NCBI RefSeq assembly: GCF_003259155.1
Contig: NZ_QGMQ01000009.1
Coordinates: forward strand, 108,490 to 172,489
Source: Marinimicrobium alkaliphilum
GTDB taxonomy: Bacteria > Pseudomonadota > Gammaproteobacteria > Pseudomonadales > Cellvibrionaceae
Length of the DNA stretch: 64,000 nucleotides
Direction: 5' to 3'
Part shown: positions 18,182-28,354 of the stretch, piece after piece
Position numbering within the stretch: position 1 is the first letter of the stretch
How the letters are laid out: the number at the start of each line of letters is the position of its first letter
The notes under the pieces: generated by a model
Databases searched by the model: none
What the model saw: the letters and a program-made list of their open reading frames with translations, nothing else
What the model was told of the DNA's origin: nothing
Made by a program: the position numbers and the translations under genes

Positions 18182-18970
18182 TCAGTGCCAGTTGTTCATT
18201 GCGGACACACCCCCGAGCGACCAACCACCATCCACCGGCAGCACCGCGCCGGAAATATACCCTCCCCACTCCGATGCCAAAAGTACACAAATCCGACCAA
18301 TATCCTCGGGCGTCCCCAGACGGCGCAAGGGCACCGAGTCGACCACCGCTTGGCGCGCCTGCTCGCTGGGCGCCAAGCGTGCCATACCTTCGGTGCCATC
18401 AATGGGCCCGGGCATCACCGAGTTGACCCGAATACCCTCCGGCCCCCACTCCAGCGCCAGGGACCGGGTGAGCATATCCACACCCGCCTTGGCCGCACAG
18501 ACATGAGATTGAGCGATCAGAGCCACCGCGGCCTGGGGCGCGGAAATATTGATAACGCAGCCACCCGGTCGGCTCAAATGCGGGTACACCGCCTGCATCA
18601 CGTGAAAGGTGCCCAACAGGTCGATATCCACGACTGACTTGAAGGCATTGGCGGACATGTCCGACGCCAGCGCCGGAAAGTTGCCCGCGGCGCCCGAAAC
18701 CACCACATCCAGGCCGCCCCACTCCTCGCCTAATTGATCAACCCCTGCCTTGATGGCCTCGGCATCGCGCACGTCGGCGCAAAAGCCCCGCGCCTCAGCC
18801 CCGAGCTTTTGCAGGGCCACAAGAGTGTCCTCGACCTTCTGCTCGGTACGGCTGGCCACCGCCACCTTGGCACCAGCTCGGGCAAAGCACTCGGCAATAC
18901 CTCGGTTAATACCGCTGGTGCCGCCGACCACCAATACTCTTTGACCGGTTAACGCTACCGTCACACTCAT
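18182..18970 (-). CDS. SDR oxidoreductase, peroxisomal-type 2,4-dienoyl-CoA reductase-like
   Basis: 262-aa NAD(P)-dependent short-chain dehydrogenase: cofactor loop GGTSGINRG, SGAAGN (NNAG-type motif), C-terminal SGAVLPVDGGWSL. The usual YxxxK is absent: the Tyr position is His in QSHVCAAKAGVDMLTRSLALEW, followed by RVNSVMPGPIDGTEGMARL. That is the arrangement of the DECR branch ([22 protein letters not shown]), where Lys plus other residues act. Reduction of 2,4-dienoyl-CoA in degradation of unsaturated fatty acids is therefore the best guess. A good AGGAGG precedes the start. It is monocistronic with respect to its neighbours. Confidence 0.85.
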   Translation of the reverse strand: MSVTVALTGQRVLVVGGTSGINRGIAECFARAGAKVAVASRTEQKVEDTLVALQKLGAEARGFCADVRDAEAIKAGVDQLGEEWGGLDVVVSGAAGNFPALASDMSANAFKSVVDIDLLGTFHVMQAVYPHLSRPGGCVINISAPQAAVALIAQSHVCAAKAGVDMLTRSLALEWGPEGIRVNSVMPGPIDGTEGMARLAPSEQARQAVVDSVPLRRLGTPEDIGRICVLLASEWGGYISGAVLPVDGGWSLGGVSAMNNWH

Positions 18971-19027
18971 AAATCCTCCTCGCTCTAGCCCCCAATGATC
19001 AGCTGAGTATAGCGAAGGTATGGGTCA

Positions 19028-20323
19028 CTATCTGAGATAAGCCTCGGCGATATCGGCATAGGTCACGGGCATGGTCAGGTGGCCCCCGCTTTGGTAAATC
19101 TGCAGGCGCAGCGAATGGTCACCCAACTCGCGGATACGCCCCTGCAGTTGCCGGCCACTTCTGAGTCGTAGTTCAACCTCTGCATTCAGGTGCCGACGCA
19201 GCTCTTCGACCGCGATTGGCCCGGTACTCTCGGGCGGCTGCTGAGCGCTGGCCGGTGCGCCTGACTCGGAGTTCGTCAACGCCGGGCTCTGAGCCCGACG
19301 CCGCTCGCGTCGCTCGGCTTGCTGAGCCTCATGGCCGATGACCGCCAGATCAAACCGACCCACGTCACGGCGGTTAACGTCCAGGGAAATTTGCAGCTGG
19401 TACATCAACAGCTCTGCTGACGTGCCCGCCAGCTCTGCCAGGCCAAGCCGCCCTTGAGGAGTCACACGAACGCCAATATGTTGGGGGTTCTGCAAAAATT
19501 GCCGATAGGCCGTGGTCAGATTGGGGCCCGCTTCAAAGCCCGCCATCTTCCAAACCCCTTGCCAGGCCTCCAGATGTTGCTCGAGGAACGCTTCCCGGCT
19601 CAGGCCGGTTTCCGCCTGACAAAAGTCGATGACGCGACCGGCGTATCCCCGATCCTGGTACTCCAGGTCCACAGAGTGCAGTTGAGCCTGGGCCATCGAC
19701 ATTGCGATGGCTTGCATACCGGTCGAGCGAGCCCCCAGGAAGAATTCCGCCTTCAAGGCCACATCGTTCATAGCGTGAGAATGGGTGCTGATGCTTAGCT
19801 CCATCAACTCACCGCCGCCGATGAGCCGATAATCCATGTGGTTGTCCATCACCAGCGTGCTGTAGCCCATGGCAACCAGGTCCTGGGCACTGAAGTCGGT
19901 GCGGTCGCCACAGCCAGCGGCGGCAAAACTACCGCCGCTGTCGCCCATCATGAAGTCGAGCTCGTTGTAACCGCTCCCGCCCAGGGGCAGGCGCATCCCT
20001 TCGATGGATAGACCCAACTGTTCCGGGAAGCGGTCTTTGCGGACAGCCATTGCCAGGCGATGGACACCCAACATGCTTCCGGTGCGCACTACTAGCCGGT
20101 CGATCTCGAGTCGCTCGCCCTGCGCATACAGACGTAAACCGTTGATGCGAATATCGCCGCCCGGTGTAATGCGCGTACCGTCGTACTCCAGAGAGCCACC
20201 CATGGCTGCCATGAGCCGGGCGGCATCATCCAGGTGTTTATCCACCTGGCGCCCGTAGTAATAGTTACCCCCAAAAATCACCACAATAACAACCAACAAG
20301 CATCCTACTATTACGCGCTTCAT
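19028..20323 (-). CDS. Uncharacterised membrane-anchored periplasmic protein (431 aa)
   Basis: An N-terminal signal anchor (MKRVIVGCLLVVIVVIFGG) and large periplasmic domain. Residues 30-100 look like the start of an AsmA/DUF945-like beta domain (YDGTRITPGGDIRINGLRLY). Residues about 330-370 are a low-complexity Arg/Gln/Ser linker. The last 60 residues (VELRLRSGRQLQGRIRELGDHSLRLQIYQSGG) resemble an SH3/Lsm-like beta barrel. Two cysteines lie in AAAGCGD and DFCQAE. No specific family or function is recognised. It lies 57 bp upstream of the SDR gene, on the same strand. Confidence 0.7.
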   Translation of the reverse strand: MKRVIVGCLLVVIVVIFGGNYYYGRQVDKHLDDAARLMAAMGGSLEYDGTRITPGGDIRINGLRLYAQGERLEIDRLVVRTGSMLGVHRLAMAVRKDRFPEQLGLSIEGMRLPLGGSGYNELDFMMGDSGGSFAAAGCGDRTDFSAQDLVAMGYSTLVMDNHMDYRLIGGGELMELSISTHSHAMNDVALKAEFFLGARSTGMQAIAMSMAQAQLHSVDLEYQDRGYAGRVIDFCQAETGLSREAFLEQHLEAWQGVWKMAGFEAGPNLTTAYRQFLQNPQHIGVRVTPQGRLGLAELAGTSAELLMYQLQISLDVNRRDVGRFDLAVIGHEAQQAERRERRRAQSPALTNSESGAPASAQQPPESTGPIAVEELRRHLNAEVELRLRSGRQLQGRIRELGDHSLRLQIYQSGGHLTMPVTYADIAEAYLR

Positions 20324-20678
20324 ATCATCCCTCGATTTTATAAATTTGCTTATTCTACCCCGACAGTGAATTCCGGACTACTCGCACCAACGGGCTGACG
20401 CCGAAGCGACTCGGGGCCTCTGCAGTCATTGAATCCGACGCCTCGCCCCAGGCCCGGCCTGCCACAAGGGATACGAAAAGCGTTGACAAGGCCTACAGAC
20501 CCTGTACTATGGGTCGGGTTAGGAAGTTCTGATTTATATTGTAAAAACCCGTTCGAGTCCCTGCCAGTAGCTAGCAACTCAGTCGCACGTAATCGTCCTG
20601 TCTTTTTTAAGTAATAGAATCTTTCCAGCACTACCGGTCCACAAGGGCCAATCTCAATATTTTTATTTAGGTACGATT
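20324..20678. other. Intergenic region with cold-shock promoter and long leader
   Basis: 355 bp without a gene. Its right half is the putative cold-shock 5' leader (see promoter entry); the left half contains no recognisable feature. No tRNA can be folded here. Confidence 0.6.
20483..20510 (+). promoter_or_regulatory. Sigma70 promoter of cold-shock gene
   Basis: TTGACA (20483-20488) and TACTAT (20505-20510) with a 16-bp spacer. Initiation near 20517 would give a 5' leader of about 160 nt before the cold-shock ATG, closely matching the roughly 160-nt regulatory leader known for E. coli cspA. Confidence 0.65.
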
Positions 20679-20885
20679 ATGTCAGCAGTTACTGGTACAG
20701 TTAAGTGGTTCAACGAAGCAAAAGGTTTTGGTTTTATTGAGCAAGAGTCTGGTGCAGACGTGTTTGCTCATTTCAGCGCCATTACCGGTTCAGGCTTCAA
20801 AACCCTGGCTGAAGGCCAACGTGTTAGCTTCAATGTGACTCAAGGCCAAAAAGGCCCGCAAGCCGAGAACATTCAAGCTATCTAA
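20679..20885 (+). CDS. Cold-shock protein (CspA family)
   Basis: 68-aa OB-fold nucleic-acid chaperone that melts mRNA secondary structure. RNP1 KGFGFI and RNP2 VFAHF are intact, with the typical [16 protein letters not shown] opening and GPQAENI end. Usual family length. It follows a strong promoter with a long leader and ends at a strong terminator, so it is a single-gene unit. Which Csp paralogue it is (cold-induced or constitutive) cannot be told from the protein. Confidence 0.96.
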   Translation: MSAVTGTVKWFNEAKGFGFIEQESGADVFAHFSAITGSGFKTLAEGQRVSFNVTQGQKGPQAENIQAI

Positions 20886-20934
20886 GCATTGCGCTTAATA
20901 GTTTTGAACGCGGGGCTCCGGCCCCGAGGTTCTT

Positions 20935-20969
20935 AAAAAGGCGGCCCCCGTTAAGGGGCCGCCTTTTTT
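20935..20969. terminator. Bidirectional terminator after cold-shock gene
   Basis: Nine-base GC stem (GGCGGCCCC 20940-20948 with GGGGCCGCC 20955-20963), A5 before it and T6 after it, so it can end transcription of both the cold-shock gene and the convergent 71-aa gene. Confidence 0.93.
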
Positions 20970-20984
20970 GTGCGCACCCCTCCC

Positions 20985-21200
20985 TCAGTTCAGTTCCTCC
21001 AACGCCCGCTCAAACCAGGCCAGCGTCTGACGCCGATGACCCTCGCCGTACAACTGAACGAATCCTGCTGTCATATGATCACGGCTGTCGTTCAGCGCCT
21101 TGATTCGCTCGCGAATATAACGCTCCGTCAAGGGGATACCGCAGGTGTGGGTAATACAGTGCCGCCATTCCTCATAGCGCTGTGGTATTAAATCTGACAT
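20985..21200 (-). CDS. Small conserved-looking cytosolic protein (71 aa)
   Basis: Begins MSDLIPQRYEEWRHCITHTC and is rich in His, Arg and aromatic residues, with a CITHTCGIPLT segment and an RIKALNDSRDHMTAGFVQLYG helix. Two His-Cys pairs (HCITHTC) could bind metal. It shares an intergenic region that carries a Zur-like operator with the divergent DUF1826 gene and is terminated by a bidirectional hairpin. Function unknown. Confidence 0.65.
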   Translation of the reverse strand: MSDLIPQRYEEWRHCITHTCGIPLTERYIRERIKALNDSRDHMTAGFVQLYGEGHRRQTLAWFERALEELN

Positions 21201-21252
21201 GGCCTACTCCCGAAATTTCGAACCGTGTCCCGGTTCAACTCATATTCATTAT

Positions 21253-21265
21253 GTTATATCATAAC
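21253..21265. promoter_or_regulatory. Zur-like operator
   Basis: Palindrome GTTATATCATAAC inside ATGTTATATCATAACTA resembles the core of the proteobacterial Zur box (TGTTATAnTATAACA type). It sits 32 bp before the DUF1826 ATG. DUF1826 genes are, to my knowledge, associated with zinc-starvation (Zur) regulons, which makes the match more credible. Confidence 0.6.
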
Positions 21266-21296
21266 TATTCCTACTCAACCAGACGGCAAGCTCTCC

Positions 21297-21932
21297 ATGA
21301 CCCGATACCCCGATGCCCTGACGGCTCCCATCGCCATTGTGGGAGACCAACCCGAGTGCCTGACAGAGATCTTTCGCAATGACGTCAACCTCGCGGTTTG
21401 GCAGCGCACTCTGAGCCCCGAGATCGCCGGGTTTGCCGAGGCTTTTGCGCTGCGGGCAGGCACACTGGAACGGTTTGTCAGCCTGGAGCACACCCGAGGC
21501 GCGGCCGGGATACTACCTGACTGGGCATTGGCACTGCCCCATGCCGAAGCCTGGCTGGAGGACGTAGCGCAGCTCGTCGCCATGTATCGCTGCCTGTTTG
21601 AGCCTGCCGCCGTGGGGCTGCGTCTGCACCTGATCAAGTCCACGATGTGTCCGCGCTTCCATGTGGACCGTGTCCCCGCCCGACTGCTGTGTACCTACAG
21701 GGGAACCGGCACCGAATGGTTGTCCGAACCCCAGGTCAGGCGCGCAGACAAACCCGGAGCATTACCGGAGCAGGTCGTGGAGCCAGAGCACATTCAACGT
21801 TTATCCTCCGGCGCCGTCGCCCTGCTCAAGGGCGAGGCCTGGGAGGGCAATGAAGGGCGCGGTCTGGTTCATCGCTCACCCGCCAATGAGGGCGAACCCC
21901 GGCTGATCCTGGGCCTTGACTGGCTCGGCTAA
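21297..21932 (+). CDS. DUF1826 protein, probably zinc-starvation responsive
   Basis: 211 aa. Typical family segments: [50 protein letters not shown] and [22 protein letters not shown]. The CPRFHVD...LHRSP arrangement recalls a double-stranded beta-helix metal site, but no activity is established. The start at 21297 (MTRYPDAL) is chosen over a GTG at 21225, which would place the Zur-like operator inside the coding region. It has its own promoter region, and argS follows 89 bp downstream. Confidence 0.8.
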   Translation: MTRYPDALTAPIAIVGDQPECLTEIFRNDVNLAVWQRTLSPEIAGFAEAFALRAGTLERFVSLEHTRGAAGILPDWALALPHAEAWLEDVAQLVAMYRCLFEPAAVGLRLHLIKSTMCPRFHVDRVPARLLCTYRGTGTEWLSEPQVRRADKPGALPEQVVEPEHIQRLSSGAVALLKGEAWEGNEGRGLVHRSPANEGEPRLILGLDWLG

Positions 21933-22021
21933 ACCGATCGGCCAAAGACCGTCCGCTCAGGATGACAGGTGCCCATCGCGCCGGTACAATTCGCGTTCAT
22001 TTAAAAGCGACCCCATCACTT

Positions 22022-23767
22022 ATGAACATCCGCGAACTCCTGAACGACAAAGTCCAGCAGGCTATGCTGGCGGCCGGTATTCCCGCTGAATGCAAGGCCC
22101 TGGTGGCGCCATCCAAAAAAGCCGGCTTTGGCGACTATCAAGCCAACGGCGCCATGGGTGCCGCCAAGGCGACCAAGAGCAACCCGCGCGAGCTGGCGGG
22201 CAAGATCCTTGAGCACCTGGCGCTGGACGGAATCGCCGCCAAGCTGGACATCGCCGGTCCGGGCTTTATCAATATCCACCTGGATCCGGCCTGGCTGGCC
22301 GAGCAGCTGAGCACGGCTGAGAAAGACCCTCGCCTGGCCATCGCCCAGGCCAGTGACGCCGAAGCCCAGACCGTGGTCATCGACTATTCCGGCCCCAACC
22401 TGGCCAAAGAGATGCACGTGGGCCACCTGCGCTCCACCATCATCGGCGATGCCCTCGCCCGCCTGCTGGAGTTTCAGGGGCACAATGTCATCCGCCAGAA
22501 TCACGTGGGCGACTGGGGCACCCAGTTCGGGATGCTGATTGCCGAGCTGGAGGAGCAGTTGGGCAAAGAGCGGGACGCGGAAATGGCCCTGCAGGACCTG
22601 GAAGTTTTTTATCAGCAAGCCAAAAAGCATTTCGATCAGGACGAAGCCTTCGCCCACAAGGCGCGCGACTATGTGGTGCGCCTGCAATCCGGCGACCCGG
22701 AGATTCTGAAACTGTGGGAAGAGTTCCGCACGGTTTCCCTCCAGCACAGCAAAGAGATTTACCAGAAGCTCAACGTCACCCTCACCGACAACGACGTGTG
22801 CGGCGAGAGCTATTACAACGATGACCTGTCAGTGCTGGTCAAAGAGTTGCAGGACCAGGGACTGGCGGTCGAGGACCAGGGTGCCCAGGTGGTCTTTCTG
22901 GAAGAGCTCGCAGACAAGGACGCTAACCCTTCCCCGGTAATCATACAAAAGCAGGGTGGCGGTTATCTCTATGCCACCACCGACCTGGCAGCGCTGCGCT
23001 ACCGCGCCGGGCAGCTGGATGCGGACCGGATCATGTACTTTATCGATGCGCGCCAGTCCCTGCACATGCAGCAAGTGTTTATTACCGCGCGTAAAGCCGG
23101 GTTTGTGCACCCGGAGGTGAGCCTGGAGCACCACGCCTTTGGCACCATGATGGGCAAGGACGGCAAACCCTTCAAAACCCGTACCGGCGGCACCGTCAAG
23201 CTCGCACAATTGCTGGAGGAGGCGGTCGAGCGTGCCGCTCAGGTGGTGCTCGCCAAAAGTCCCGAGCTGGACCCGGAAGCGGCGGCGGAAATCGCGCGCA
23301 AAGTGGGTATCGGGGCAGTCAAATATGCGGACCTGAGCAAGACCCGCACCAACGACTATGTGTTCGACTGGGACAAGATGCTCAGCTTCGATGGCAACAC
23401 CGCGCCCTACCTGCAATACGCCTACACCCGTATTCAGAGCATCTTCCGCAAGGCTGACGTAGAGCCCGGGAGCCTGTCGGGGGATATCAGCGTGGCCGCG
23501 GAACAGGAGCGTGCCCTGGCTATTCGCCTGCTGCAACTCAGCGAAGCCCTGGAACAGGTCGGCCGCGAGGCGCAGCCGCACCTGTTGTGCACCTACCTGT
23601 ACGATATCGCCAGCCTGTATATGGCCTTTTACGAGCACTGCCCGATTCTGAAATCGGACGTGCCCGAGGCGCTGCGCACCAGCCGCCTGCGCCTGTGCCA
23701 TCTGGTCGCACAGACCCTGGCGACCGGGTTGGAGCTGTTGGGCATCGAGGTCATGGACCGCATGTAA
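22022..23767 (+). CDS. argS: Arginyl-tRNA synthetase
   Basis: Class I aminoacyl-tRNA synthetase charging tRNA-Arg. 581 aa from [15 protein letters not shown] (E. coli 577). N-terminal Add-1 domain, [16 protein letters not shown] with the HIGH-type motif HVGH, the KMSKS-equivalent region [15 protein letters not shown] and the C-terminal all-helical anticodon domain (DALB) with the terminal EVMDRM. An upstream ATG at 21962 would add 20 non-conserved residues. It ends flush against the convergent beta-CASP gene (no gap). Confidence 0.96.
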   Translation: MNIRELLNDKVQQAMLAAGIPAECKALVAPSKKAGFGDYQANGAMGAAKATKSNPRELAGKILEHLALDGIAAKLDIAGPGFINIHLDPAWLAEQLSTAEKDPRLAIAQASDAEAQTVVIDYSGPNLAKEMHVGHLRSTIIGDALARLLEFQGHNVIRQNHVGDWGTQFGMLIAELEEQLGKERDAEMALQDLEVFYQQAKKHFDQDEAFAHKARDYVVRLQSGDPEILKLWEEFRTVSLQHSKEIYQKLNVTLTDNDVCGESYYNDDLSVLVKELQDQGLAVEDQGAQVVFLEELADKDANPSPVIIQKQGGGYLYATTDLAALRYRAGQLDADRIMYFIDARQSLHMQQVFITARKAGFVHPEVSLEHHAFGTMMGKDGKPFKTRTGGTVKLAQLLEEAVERAAQVVLAKSPELDPEAAAEIARKVGIGAVKYADLSKTRTNDYVFDWDKMLSFDGNTAPYLQYAYTRIQSIFRKADVEPGSLSGDISVAAEQERALAIRLLQLSEALEQVGREAQPHLLCTYLYDIASLYMAFYEHCPILKSDVPEALRTSRLRLCHLVAQTLATGLELLGIEVMDRM

Positions 23768-25171
23768 TCAGAAGTGCACGGTGGCGCCCTTGGCCGCCAC
23801 CGTCGCTTCAATGCGCGTGTGCTCCCACAAGGCTTCGGCCAGCGTGTCGAGCGCCTTTTCTTCCCCGTGCACCAGATAGAATTTAGGCTTATTGACGAAG
23901 CTGCCCGCCCAAGCCAGCAACTCCGACTGGCCCGCATGCGCCGAAAAACCCCCGATGGTATGAATCTGGGCGCGCACATACACCTCCTGGCCGAACAGCT
24001 TGATCAGCTTGGCGCCGTCCACCAACATCCGCCCCAGGGTTCCGCGCGCCTGAAAGCCGGCAAAGACCACATGGGTATTGGCCTTCCACAGGCGGTGTTT
24101 GAAGTGGTGGCGAATACGCCCCCCGGTACACATACCGCTCCCGGCGATAATGATCGCGCCGTTTTTAATACGATTGATCTGAATCGACTCATCCACACTT
24201 TCAGTCACCGACAGACAGGGTAAAAAGTCTTTCAGGGTACGGCTTTTGTACTTGGCCAAGAGTGCCCGGTCGTCCCGGTCCCAGGTGCTGCGAAAGTCTT
24301 CATAGACCTCCGTGACCGCCTTGGCCATCGGGCTGTCGACAAACACCTGCCAACCGTCGAGCTTGCCCTGTTGGTACAGGTGACCGAGCTGAAACAGCAA
24401 CTCTTGAGTACGCCCCACGGCAAACGCCGGAATCAACACATTGCCCTTGCTCGCCCGGGCTTCAGTCAAGACCTGCTCCAGTTCCGCCACCGTCTCGGCA
24501 AAGCCCCGGTGATCCCGGTCGCCATAAGTGCCTTCCATCAACACCACATCGGCCTTTTCCAACCGGGTCGGATCGCGCATCAGCGAGGTCTCCGGGTTGC
24601 CCAGGTCGCCGCTGAATACCAGGGTTTTGCGCTGATTGCCCGGACCGACACCCAACTCGACCACCGATGCACCGAGAATATGCCCGGCATCGTAAAAGGT
24701 CAGCTGCAGTTGATCGCTGACCCGGGTGAGCTCGCCGTAGGGGATCGCCTCACACCGGTTCAACACCTCGGCCACATCCTCGCGGGTGTAGCGCGCCTCC
24801 AGCAGGGGCTTGCCGGCGCGCTCACGGCGCAGGTTGTCGTATTCCAGGTCGCGCAAGTAAAGCCCGGCGGCATCTTCCAACAGAATTTTCAGCAGCCGTT
24901 GCGTCCCCGGCGTGCAATAGATGGCACCGCCAAAGCCCTCGCGCACCAGTTGCGGCAGCAGCCCGCTGTGGTCCAGATGGGCATGAGACAGAATCACCGC
25001 GTCGATACTGGCGGGCTTGAACGTGAAACCCGGTTGCTCTGAGGGCTCGCCCTGCAACATGCCGCAATCCAGTAAATAGCGCTCACCCCCGGTTTCCAGG
25101 AGGTGACAAGAGCCGGTCACTTGCTGGGCAGCACCCAGGAAGGTAATTTTGTGGGGTTTATCGTCGGTCAT
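23768..25171 (-). CDS. MBL-fold beta-CASP ribonuclease-like protein
   Basis: 467 aa. Metallo-beta-lactamase motifs: SHAHLDHSG (zinc HxHxDH), GHILGAS and GDLGNPETSLM. The beta-CASP part carries VLMEGTYGDRDH, PAFAVGRTQELLF, the IIAGSGMCTGGRI motif, GTLGRML and the last His in QIHTIGGFSAHAGQSEL. Such proteins are RNA 5'/3' exo-endonucleases of the RNase J/CPSF-73 superfamily (YsxA/KsgA-region type). The start at 25171 (MTDDKPHK) has TAAGG six bases upstream; the ATG at 25177 is too close to it. It is divergent from gcvP. Confidence 0.9.
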   Translation of the reverse strand: MTDDKPHKITFLGAAQQVTGSCHLLETGGERYLLDCGMLQGEPSEQPGFTFKPASIDAVILSHAHLDHSGLLPQLVREGFGGAIYCTPGTQRLLKILLEDAAGLYLRDLEYDNLRRERAGKPLLEARYTREDVAEVLNRCEAIPYGELTRVSDQLQLTFYDAGHILGASVVELGVGPGNQRKTLVFSGDLGNPETSLMRDPTRLEKADVVLMEGTYGDRDHRGFAETVAELEQVLTEARASKGNVLIPAFAVGRTQELLFQLGHLYQQGKLDGWQVFVDSPMAKAVTEVYEDFRSTWDRDDRALLAKYKSRTLKDFLPCLSVTESVDESIQINRIKNGAIIIAGSGMCTGGRIRHHFKHRLWKANTHVVFAGFQARGTLGRMLVDGAKLIKLFGQEVYVRAQIHTIGGFSAHAGQSELLAWAGSFVNKPKFYLVHGEEKALDTLAEALWEHTRIEATVAAKGATVHF

Positions 25172-25362
25172 GGGCATCCTTAGGCTCACCGTTGTGCTTT
25201 TTGACAATCCTAGCACTTCGACAGACAAACGGGACCCGATCCAGGTCAAACAAGCCCCGGATTGATTGCCGTAACCGCCTGTGATTGCTACTATTGCGGC
25301 CTTCCCTGGCGGTGCCGAGCGCCCGCCCCGTCCGTAGTCCAGCCAGAACGAGCACCCCGTCT

Positions 25363-28275
25363 ATGTCCGCTGATTTTCGCACTGCTTCGCTGTCCCAACT
25401 GACGGGCCAGGATGAGTTTATCCAGCGCCATATCGGCCCCGACGCCGAGCAGGCCCAAACCATGCTTCAGGCCCTGGGCCTGGCATCCATTGACGAGCTG
25501 GTGCGCAAAACCGTCCCCGCCGGTATCCGCCTGGACGGCAGGCTGGCACTCAACGGCCCCAGAACCGAGGCCGAGGCACTGGCTGAGCTACGCGCTATCG
25601 CGGGCAAGAACAAGCTCTTCAAGACCTATATCGGTATGGGTTACCACGACACCCACGTGCCCAACGTCATCCTGCGCAACGTGCTCGAAAACCCGGGCTG
25701 GTACACCGCTTACACGCCCTACCAGCCGGAGATCGCCCAGGGTCGGCTCGAGGCCCTGCTCAACTTTCAGCAGATGATCATGGATCTCACCGGCATGGAA
25801 ATGGCCAACGCCTCCATGCTCGACGAGGGCACCGCCGCCGCCGAAGCCATGGCCATGTGCGCGCGCCAGAACAAAAAGAACCGCTCCACGACCTTCTTTG
25901 TCGACGCCGACACTCACCCCCAGACCCTGGCCGTGATTCGCACCCGCGCGGAGCACTTCGACATTGAGGTGGTCACCGGCAGCGCCGATGAGCTGGCGAG
26001 TACCGAGTGCTTCGGCGCCCTGCTCCAGTACCCCGGCTCCACTGGCGCTGTGCGCGACCTTACCGACATTATTGCCCAGGCCCACGACAACAAGACCCTG
26101 GTCACCGTGGCCACCGATCTGATGGGCCTGATGCTGCTCAAATCACCCGGCAGCATGGGAGCCGATGTGGTAGTGGGCACCAACCAACGGTTCGGTATCC
26201 CCATGGGTTTTGGCGGCCCTCACGCCGGTTTCTTTGCCTTCCGGGAAGCGTTCAAGCGCTCGGCGCCGGGACGGATCATCGGCGTATCCGTCGACACCAA
26301 AGGCAAGCCCGCCCTGCGCATGGCCATGCAGACCCGCGAGCAACACATCCGCCGCGAGAAAGCCAACTCCAACATCTGTACCAGTCAGGTGCTGCTGGCG
26401 GTGATGAGCGTGTTTTACGCCATCTACCACGGCCCCGAAGGCCTCAAACGCATTGCCGAGCGCATCCACCGGCTGGCGGCGCTGGTATCCGAAGGCTTGA
26501 GCGCCAAAGGCTTTATCGTGGTACACGACAGCTACTTCGATACCATCACCGTGGATATGGGCAGCGCCAAAAAACAGGAAGGCATCTACCAGGCGGCACT
26601 GATTCACGAGATCAACCTGCGCAAGGTCGACGAGACCCGTCTGGGGATCAGCCTCAACGAAACCACGACCCTGGACGACGTCAGCCGTCTGCTCAACGTT
26701 TTCTGCGCTGGCGACCACGCCCTCGATCTGGAAGCTATGGATGCCGAGCTGGCAGCCCAGGGCACGCCGGGCATCCCCGCGTCACTGAAACGCACCGACG
26801 CCGTGTTGACCCACCCTGTGTTTAACAGTTACCACAGTGAAACCGAGATGCTGCGCTACGTTAAGCGTCTGGAGAGCCGGGATGTGGCCCTGAATCACTC
26901 GATGATTCCGCTGGGCTCCTGCACCATGAAGCTCAATGCCACCGCCGAAATGATTCCGGTGACCTGGCCCCAGTTTGGCAAGCTGCACCCATTTGCCCCC
27001 CTCGAGCAGACCCAGGGCTATCAGGCGCTGTTTGAGGAGCTGCAGAACCTGCTCAAGGCCTGCACCGGCTACGACGCCATCAGCCTGCAACCCAACGCCG
27101 GCTCCCAGGGCGAATACGCCGGTCTGGTGGCGATCAAAAAATACTTTGAAAGCAAAGGCGACACCGAGCGGGATATCTGCCTGATTCCCGCTTCAGCCCA
27201 CGGTACCAACCCGGCCTCCGCCCAGATGGTGGGCATGAAGGTGGTAGTGACCGCCTGCGACAGCAAAGGCAATGTGGATCTGGCCGACCTTCAAGCCAAA
27301 ATCGATACCTTTGGCGAGCGCATCGCCTGCATCATGGTCACCTACCCTTCCACCCACGGGGTGTTTGAAGAGGGCATTACCCAACTGTGCGACATGATTC
27401 ATGCGGTCGGCGGCCAGGTGTATATCGACGGCGCCAACCTCAACGCGCTGGTGGGCCTGGCCGCGCCCGGTCAATTCGGCGGCGATGTCTCGCACCTGAA
27501 CCTGCACAAGACATTCTGCATCCCTCACGGCGGCGGTGGCCCGGGCATGGGCCCCATCGGTGTGGGCGCCCACTTGGCCCCCTTCCTGCCCGGCCATCCG
27601 ATCTCCGCGGTGCCGGGCACCAATCCGGCCAACGGCACCATTTCCGCGGCGCCCTGGGGCTCCGCCAGTATTCTGCCGATCAGCTGGATGTATATCAAAA
27701 TGATGGGCGCCGAGGGCATGCGCAAGGCCACCGAAATCGCCATTCTCAACGCCAACTATGTGGCCAAACGCCTGGGCGACCACTACCCCATCCTGTACAA
27801 GGGCAGCGAAGGCTTTGTGGCCCACGAATGTCTGCTCGACCTGCGCCCGCTCAAAGAGGCGAGCACCATTACTGAGGAAGATATCGCCAAGCGCCTCATG
27901 GACTTCGGCTTCCACGCCCCGACCATGTCCTTCCCGGTACCGGGTACCCTGATGATTGAACCCACCGAGTCCGAATCCAAGGCCGAACTGGATCGCTTCT
28001 GCGACGCCATGATCGCCATTCGCCGGGAGATTGCACAAGTGGAAAGCGGTGAACTGAACGCCGACCAGAGCCCCCTGCGCCACGCGCCCCACACCCAGGA
28101 CGACGTGCTTACGGACAACTGGGAACGCCCCTACAACCGCGACACCGCCGCGCGCCCCGCGAGCTGGCTCAAGATCCACAAGGTCTGGCCGAGCGTCAAC
28201 CGGATTGATAACGTCTACGGGGATCGCAATCTGATTTGTTCCTGCCCGAGCCCGGAGGCTTACACAGAGGGCTAA
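25363..28275 (+). CDS. gcvP: Glycine dehydrogenase (decarboxylating), P-protein
   Basis: 970-aa single-chain PLP enzyme of the glycine cleavage system: decarboxylates glycine and passes the aminomethyl group to lipoyl-H-protein. Both homologous halves are complete. The PLP lysine is Lys716 in [17 protein letters not shown]; other motifs are [20 protein letters not shown] and the C-terminal [14 protein letters not shown]. The start at 25363 ([12 protein letters not shown]) matches family N-termini; an upstream in-frame start at 25285 is unlikely. gcvT and gcvH are not adjacent, so the complex must be completed from elsewhere in the genome. Confidence 0.96.
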   Translation: MSADFRTASLSQLTGQDEFIQRHIGPDAEQAQTMLQALGLASIDELVRKTVPAGIRLDGRLALNGPRTEAEALAELRAIAGKNKLFKTYIGMGYHDTHVPNVILRNVLENPGWYTAYTPYQPEIAQGRLEALLNFQQMIMDLTGMEMANASMLDEGTAAAEAMAMCARQNKKNRSTTFFVDADTHPQTLAVIRTRAEHFDIEVVTGSADELASTECFGALLQYPGSTGAVRDLTDIIAQAHDNKTLVTVATDLMGLMLLKSPGSMGADVVVGTNQRFGIPMGFGGPHAGFFAFREAFKRSAPGRIIGVSVDTKGKPALRMAMQTREQHIRREKANSNICTSQVLLAVMSVFYAIYHGPEGLKRIAERIHRLAALVSEGLSAKGFIVVHDSYFDTITVDMGSAKKQEGIYQAALIHEINLRKVDETRLGISLNETTTLDDVSRLLNVFCAGDHALDLEAMDAELAAQGTPGIPASLKRTDAVLTHPVFNSYHSETEMLRYVKRLESRDVALNHSMIPLGSCTMKLNATAEMIPVTWPQFGKLHPFAPLEQTQGYQALFEELQNLLKACTGYDAISLQPNAGSQGEYAGLVAIKKYFESKGDTERDICLIPASAHGTNPASAQMVGMKVVVTACDSKGNVDLADLQAKIDTFGERIACIMVTYPSTHGVFEEGITQLCDMIHAVGGQVYIDGANLNALVGLAAPGQFGGDVSHLNLHKTFCIPHGGGGPGMGPIGVGAHLAPFLPGHPISAVPGTNPANGTISAAPWGSASILPISWMYIKMMGAEGMRKATEIAILNANYVAKRLGDHYPILYKGSEGFVAHECLLDLRPLKEASTITEEDIAKRLMDFGFHAPTMSFPVPGTLMIEPTESESKAELDRFCDAMIAIRREIAQVESGELNADQSPLRHAPHTQDDVLTDNWERPYNRDTAARPASWLKIHKVWPSVNRIDNVYGDRNLICSCPSPEAYTEG

Positions 28276-28311
28276 TTGATTGATAACAGCCCATTTCCAA
28301 TATCTAGAGAC

Positions 28312-28338
28312 GGAGGGTGGCTAACCCGGCCACCCTCC
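28312..28338. terminator. Hairpin between gcvP and merR-type gene (possible terminator)
   Basis: Perfect ten-base stem GGAGGGTGGC / GCCACCCTCC with a 7-base loop, between two convergent genes. There is no T tract on either side, so it may be a weak or Rho-assisted terminator or an mRNA 3' end protector. Confidence 0.55.
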
Positions 28339-28354
28339 AGCACCGCCAAACCGG

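Noticed and set aside
18182..18970. SDR thought to be inactive because the catalytic Tyr of YxxxK is missing
   Set aside because: The surrounding sequence matches the 2,4-dienoyl-CoA reductase branch, which naturally lacks that Tyr, so loss of activity is not implied.
20540..20575. GTTCGAGTCC resembling a tRNA T-loop
   Set aside because: The flanking bases do not pair into a T-stem and no acceptor, D or anticodon arms can be found around it.
25285..25362. N-terminal extension of gcvP
   Set aside because: The added 26 residues are Pro/Arg/Ser-rich and unlike P-protein N-termini; the ATG at 25363 fits the family.
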